Source of the DNA: Chloroflexota bacterium
Lineage (GTDB): Bacteria > Chloroflexota > Anaerolineae > J102
Reading direction: 5' to 3'
Assembly (NCBI GenBank): GCA_029782215.1
Contig: JAKOVD010000099.1
Span: 1 to 55,376, forward strand
DNA length: 55,376 nt
Below the pieces are notes generated by a model, which had not been told where the DNA came from, did no database searches, and saw only the letters and a list, made by a program, of their open reading frames with translations. The position numbers and the translations under genes were made by a program. Numbering within the stretch: position 1 is the stretch's first letter; every line of letters begins with the position of its first letter. Of this stretch, positions 52,568-55,376 are shown piece after piece.

Positions 52568-53838
52568 TATCTGCCTCGCCGGGAGCTAAAGCAGCGCTCG
52601 ACCAATGACCTTGAATAGCGGGCGCAGAGCTCGACGGTGGTGAAGGACATGATCTCGCCGGCGTAGTAGGTGTGGTTGGCGCCCTGCAGGCCCTCCAGGG
52701 TCTCGTAGTACCCGTCAGCCATCTCCTGGGCTCCAACGTGCGGGAAGTACTTCCAGCGCCGCACCGTCACGACCCTGTCCAGCGTCGCGCCCATGCGCCG
52801 CAGATCGGCGCTGCAGGTCCGCTCGACTTCCTCCTCGGCCATGGCAAAGTCGCCCAGCACGTACAAGGTGTAGAGTCGGGTTTCCGGCCAGCGCCGATAC
52901 CACAGCATGACGTGGCCGCGCTTGTCCGCTGTGAAATGGGCGGGGATGTAGCCCGATCCGGGCGGCAGCCCATCGATCTCGCAGAGCAGCACCCAGTAGT
53001 CGTAGTAGCGGATCGCCGCAAAGAGCCTGCGCTCCGCCGCCGATGCGTCCAGGAAGCTGAGGGCGCCATCCAGCGGGCAGGCCAGGATCAGGGCATCGAA
53101 CTCCAGGACCTGGTCGGCGGTTTCAACGCGCACCGTGTCCTGGCGCACCACGCGGCGGATGGTGATGCCGGTCCTGACATCGTGGCGCTGCGCCAGCCGC
53201 GTCCACAGGGTCTCGATGCCGCCGGGCCACAGGAGCCGCCGCCTCCCGTCGCGCAGCGCCAGGATCATGGGCAGCTCGAGATACTTCAGCACATAGGCTG
53301 CCGGCACCTCATCGAAGTAGCCGTAGCCGAAGGCCGTGAACGGCGGCGTCAGGACCTGGCCGAGGGTCGGGAAGCCGTGCCGCAGGGCGAAGGCCTTGAA
53401 GGGCAGACACAGCTCGGGAGGGATGCCGTCCAGGCCAGGCTCGTTGATCCGCCGGTACCGGATGCGGGTCAGCCAGGTGTAGTTGACCATCAGCAGCCAG
53501 AACAGGCGGGGAATCTGATGCCAGGCGTACAGGTCGATCTGGCGGCCCTGGTCGTCATAGCAGTCCGCGCCGCCCATGGGCCCGCTCTCCATGCCCACCG
53601 CTTTCATGAGCTCCAGCGTGGTCGTGTAGTCGCGCGTGCCAAAGACGGCGCCCAGCTCGTAGACGCGACCTTCGACCTCGGCGGAACAGCACTTGCCTCC
53701 GACCCTGGGTTCTTTCTCCAGCAGGGTGACGTGGCCGTATCCTGCTTCCTTCAGATAGTGGGCCAGCGTCAGGCCCGATACGCCACCGCCGACCACGCCA
53801 ATCCTGGCTGCCTTGCTGGGAGGTTTCGTTGCGTCCAT
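52567..53838 (-). CDS. FAD-dependent amine/protoporphyrinogen oxidase-like protein
   Basis: 423 residues. The FAD-binding motif is RIGVVGGGVSGLTLAHYLKE (about 12-31), followed by the conserved LLEKEPRVGGKCCS, which fits the flavin monoamine oxidase/phytoene desaturase superfamily. The C-terminal FAD contact resembles YYAGEIMSFTTVELCARYS. The substrate is unknown; carotenoid, polyamine or heme precursors are all possible. It is convergent with no close gene and ends at the copy-2 hairpin. Confidence 0.85.
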   Translation of the reverse strand: MDATKPPSKAARIGVVGGGVSGLTLAHYLKEAGYGHVTLLEKEPRVGGKCCSAEVEGRVYELGAVFGTRDYTTTLELMKAVGMESGPMGGADCYDDQGRQIDLYAWHQIPRLFWLLMVNYTWLTRIRYRRINEPGLDGIPPELCLPFKAFALRHGFPTLGQVLTPPFTAFGYGYFDEVPAAYVLKYLELPMILALRDGRRRLLWPGGIETLWTRLAQRHDVRTGITIRRVVRQDTVRVETADQVLEFDALILACPLDGALSFLDASAAERRLFAAIRYYDYWVLLCEIDGLPPGSGYIPAHFTADKRGHVMLWYRRWPETRLYTLYVLGDFAMAEEEVERTCSADLRRMGATLDRVVTVRRWKYFPHVGAQEMADGYYETLEGLQGANHTYYAGEIMSFTTVELCARYSRSLVERCFSSRRGR

Positions 53839-53979
53839 CGCCTGACCTCCTCCAAACGGACCGCTGTCCCATCGCTCCTGCTGCCCTTCGAGCAGGAAAG
53901 TGTGGGCTGCTTCATTGCGGCCCGTGAGCTATCCTCACCATGATTCTACGGCATCCCCCCTCCGTGGTCAAGGGGTCAC

Positions 53980-54008
53980 GTGCGACGCACATACGAGGTG
54001 CGTCGCAC
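53980..54008. repeat. palindromic repeat (GTGCGTCGCA family), copy 3
   Basis: GTGCGACGCAC (53980-53990) pairs with GTGCGTCGCAC (53998-54008) around a 7-nt loop ATACGAG, in the spacer upstream of the ferritin gene. Confidence 0.85.
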
Positions 54009-54115
54009 CTTGCGCAGATTGTCACTCCCCACACTTGCGCCGAAGGGAAAAAGCTGCTTCCATAGGGGCGTCGTACTTTCTCTCACAAGCTGCCACCAAT
54101 CAAAGGAGATTTGCC

Positions 54116-54613
54116 ATGATGAGCGCCAAAGTCCTGGACGCCATGAACGCCCAGATCAACGCCGAGATCTATTCGGCTTATGTCTACCTGGCGATGTCCG
54201 CCCACTTCGAGTCCGCCAACCTGCCGGGCTTCGCCAAGTGGATGCGCCTGCAGTACGCGGAAGAAACCGCCCACGCCCTCAAGTTTTTCGACTTCATCCA
54301 CGAACGCGGCGGCGCCGTGACCCTCAAGGCAGTGGACGCCCCGCCTCCCGCCCCGGCCACCCCGCTGGCCGTCTTCGAGAAGACCTATGCCCACGAGCAA
54401 AAGGTCACGGGCATGATCCACGACCTCTACAAGCTGGCCGTGGCCGAGGCCGACTACCCCGCCCAGGTCTTCCTGCAGTGGTTCATCAACGAGCAGGTGG
54501 AGGAGGAGAAGAATGCCTCCGACGCCGTCGCCAGGCTGCGCATGATCGGCGACTTCGCCCCGGCTCTGCTGATGATGGACGAGGAAATGGGCGAGCGCGG
54601 CGGCGAGGACTGA
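54116..54613 (+). CDS. ferritin
   Basis: 165 residues, four-helix bundle of the bacterial non-heme ferritin type. Ferroxidase ligands lie in NAQINAEIYSAYVYLAM and LQYAEETAHALKFFDF (ExxH). It stores iron as a 24-mer. AAAGGAGAT lies about 6 nt before ATG 54116, which starts the canonical MSAKVLDAMN; upstream extension would enter the palindromic repeat. A terminator follows before the phosphatase gene. Confidence 0.94.
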   Translation: MMSAKVLDAMNAQINAEIYSAYVYLAMSAHFESANLPGFAKWMRLQYAEETAHALKFFDFIHERGGAVTLKAVDAPPPAPATPLAVFEKTYAHEQKVTGMIHDLYKLAVAEADYPAQVFLQWFINEQVEEEKNASDAVARLRMIGDFAPALLMMDEEMGERGGED

Positions 54614-54653
54614 CCTTCGCCGCATCCCATCCCCCGATCGACTGACTCCCCTT

Positions 54654-54690
54654 CCGCCGGTCGCCCTTCCCCAGGGTGACCGGCGGCTTT
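54654..54690 (+). terminator. terminator after ferritin
   Basis: CCGCCGGTCGCCC (54654-54666) pairs with GGGTGACCGGCGG (54674-54686, one G-U), then CTTTGTC. It lies 15 nt upstream of the phosphatase start. Confidence 0.75.
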
Positions 54691-54704
54691 GTCTGGAATC
54701 GCCA

Positions 54705-55208
54705 ATGGTCAACGTTCTCTTTGTCTGCCTCGGCAACATCTGCCGCTCGCCCACAGCGCAGGGCGTGTTCGAGCGCACCGTCGCCGACGCCGGGCTGTCG
54801 TCCCAGATCGCTGTGGATTCTGCCGGCACCACCGACTGGCACGTCGACGAAGCGCCCGACCCCCGCGCCATCCGGGCGGCGCGCGGCCGCGGCATCGACC
54901 TCAGCCGCCAACGCGGCCGCCAGGTCCAGGCCAGCGACTTCGAGCGCTTCGACTATATCCTGGCCATGGACCGCGAGAACCTGCGCACTCTGCAGCGGCT
55001 CTGCCCCTCCCGCCACCAGCACAAGCTTCGCCTGTTCCTCCACTATGCCCCGCACTTGGGGCTGACCGACGTCCCCGACCCCTACTACGGAGGCCCCCAG
55101 GGCTTTGACGACGTTCTCAATCTCGTCGAAGCCGCATCCGCGGGCCTTCTCGCCGACATCCGGTCGAATCATTTGCGTTCGAACGTTGACTCCCCTGAAA
55201 AAAGGTAG
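54705..55208 (+). CDS. low-molecular-weight protein-tyrosine phosphatase
   Basis: 167 residues. The P-loop is FVCLGNICRSP (C8 nucleophile, R14) and the general acid D lies in DVPDPYYGG, both as in Wzb/YfkJ-type phosphatases. It removes phosphate from tyrosine and is often linked to polysaccharide or stress control. It is the second protein of this fold in the window, the other being the divergent variant at 35593-36051. The ATG lacks a strong ribosome-binding site and follows the ferritin terminator closely. Confidence 0.93.
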   Translation: MVNVLFVCLGNICRSPTAQGVFERTVADAGLSSQIAVDSAGTTDWHVDEAPDPRAIRAARGRGIDLSRQRGRQVQASDFERFDYILAMDRENLRTLQRLCPSRHQHKLRLFLHYAPHLGLTDVPDPYYGGPQGFDDVLNLVEAASAGLLADIRSNHLRSNVDSPEKR

Positions 55209-55307
55209 CTTCAACTCGCGTTAGTTCGCGAACTGAGTACAATCAGGAGAAGGGTTGATGTCGGCCCTGCGGACGAGGTTTGAGTGACAGGAAAGAAGTT
55301 GTGAAGC

Positions 55308-55376
55308 ATGTATCGGTCAAATAAGCGACAGCTACAACCAGCGTTAATCAGCAGCGTAAACGAGATGCCGGAGAAA
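55308..55376 (+). CDS. 5' end of an open frame cut by the window edge (possible transposase)
   Basis: 23 codons from ATG 55308 run in frame to the last base: MYRSNKRQLQPALISSVNEM, then PEK. The flanking DNA is clearly more AT-rich than the rest of the window. The N-terminus slightly recalls some IS1182-like transposases, but 23 residues are too few to assign it. A perfect 12-bp palindrome AGTTCGCGAACT (55223-55234) and a TACAAT lie upstream. Confidence 0.4.
   Translation, partial: MYRSNKRQLQPALISSVNEMPEK

Overview
The window is a 55.4 kb, GC-rich, gene-dense bacterial segment. Its make-up suggests a member of the Chloroflexota (Anaerolineae/Caldilineae-like): many proteins with Pro/Thr stalks, universal-stress proteins with a ParB-like N-terminus, large GH13 and clan-A glycosidases, and several families of short intergenic repeats that I associate with that phylum. 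This assignment is inference; no rRNA gene is present to confirm it. The left edge lies inside the 3' end of a transposase gene, and the right edge cuts an open frame that may also be a transposase, so the segment probably ends at insertion sequences.

Left part (1-9.5 kb): a transposase remnant, a yceI-marR pair with a clear promoter/operator, a radical-SAM gene under a LexA-type box, an HxlR regulator, an unrecognised 496-residue protein, OsmC, a SAM methyltransferase, tRNA-Arg(TCG), two tandem paralogous exported proteins, then DinB-like, rhodanese and folK genes. From 9.8 to 11.9 kb there are three tandem paralogous small secreted proteins resembling DUF2690. From 12 to 18 kb lie a 1241-residue GH13 enzyme, a GT-B-type glycosyltransferase and a membrane methyltransferase-like protein.

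Centre (18.5-27.1 kb): a tight, mostly overlapping co-directional cluster with a threonine synthase-like gene, rnc, an SDR-like gene, two unrecognised genes, smc and an EamA transporter. Then come a SWIM zinc-finger protein, rsmI and a membrane-anchored unknown. Two exported clan-A glycosidase-like proteins follow (30.7-35.4 kb), one multidomain and one a lipoprotein.

Right part (35.6-55.4 kb): a divergent phosphatase-like/Lrp pair leads into a complete potABCD-type polyamine ABC transporter. It is followed by trehalose synthase, a DUF985 cupin, an AAA/DUF4143 ATPase with an inverted-repeat operator, an aldo/keto reductase, a Gfo/Idh/MocA oxidoreductase, Hsp20, a universal-stress fusion protein, an M20 peptidase, alanine dehydrogenase, a small conserved unknown, an FAD oxidoreductase, ferritin and a low-molecular-weight phosphatase.

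The strongest points for a second look are the LexA-type box on the radical-SAM gene, the DUF2690-like triplet with a shared upstream element, the families of intergenic palindromic and direct repeats, and several enzymes with altered signature residues. I did not find a CRISPR array, prophage or clear defence island.
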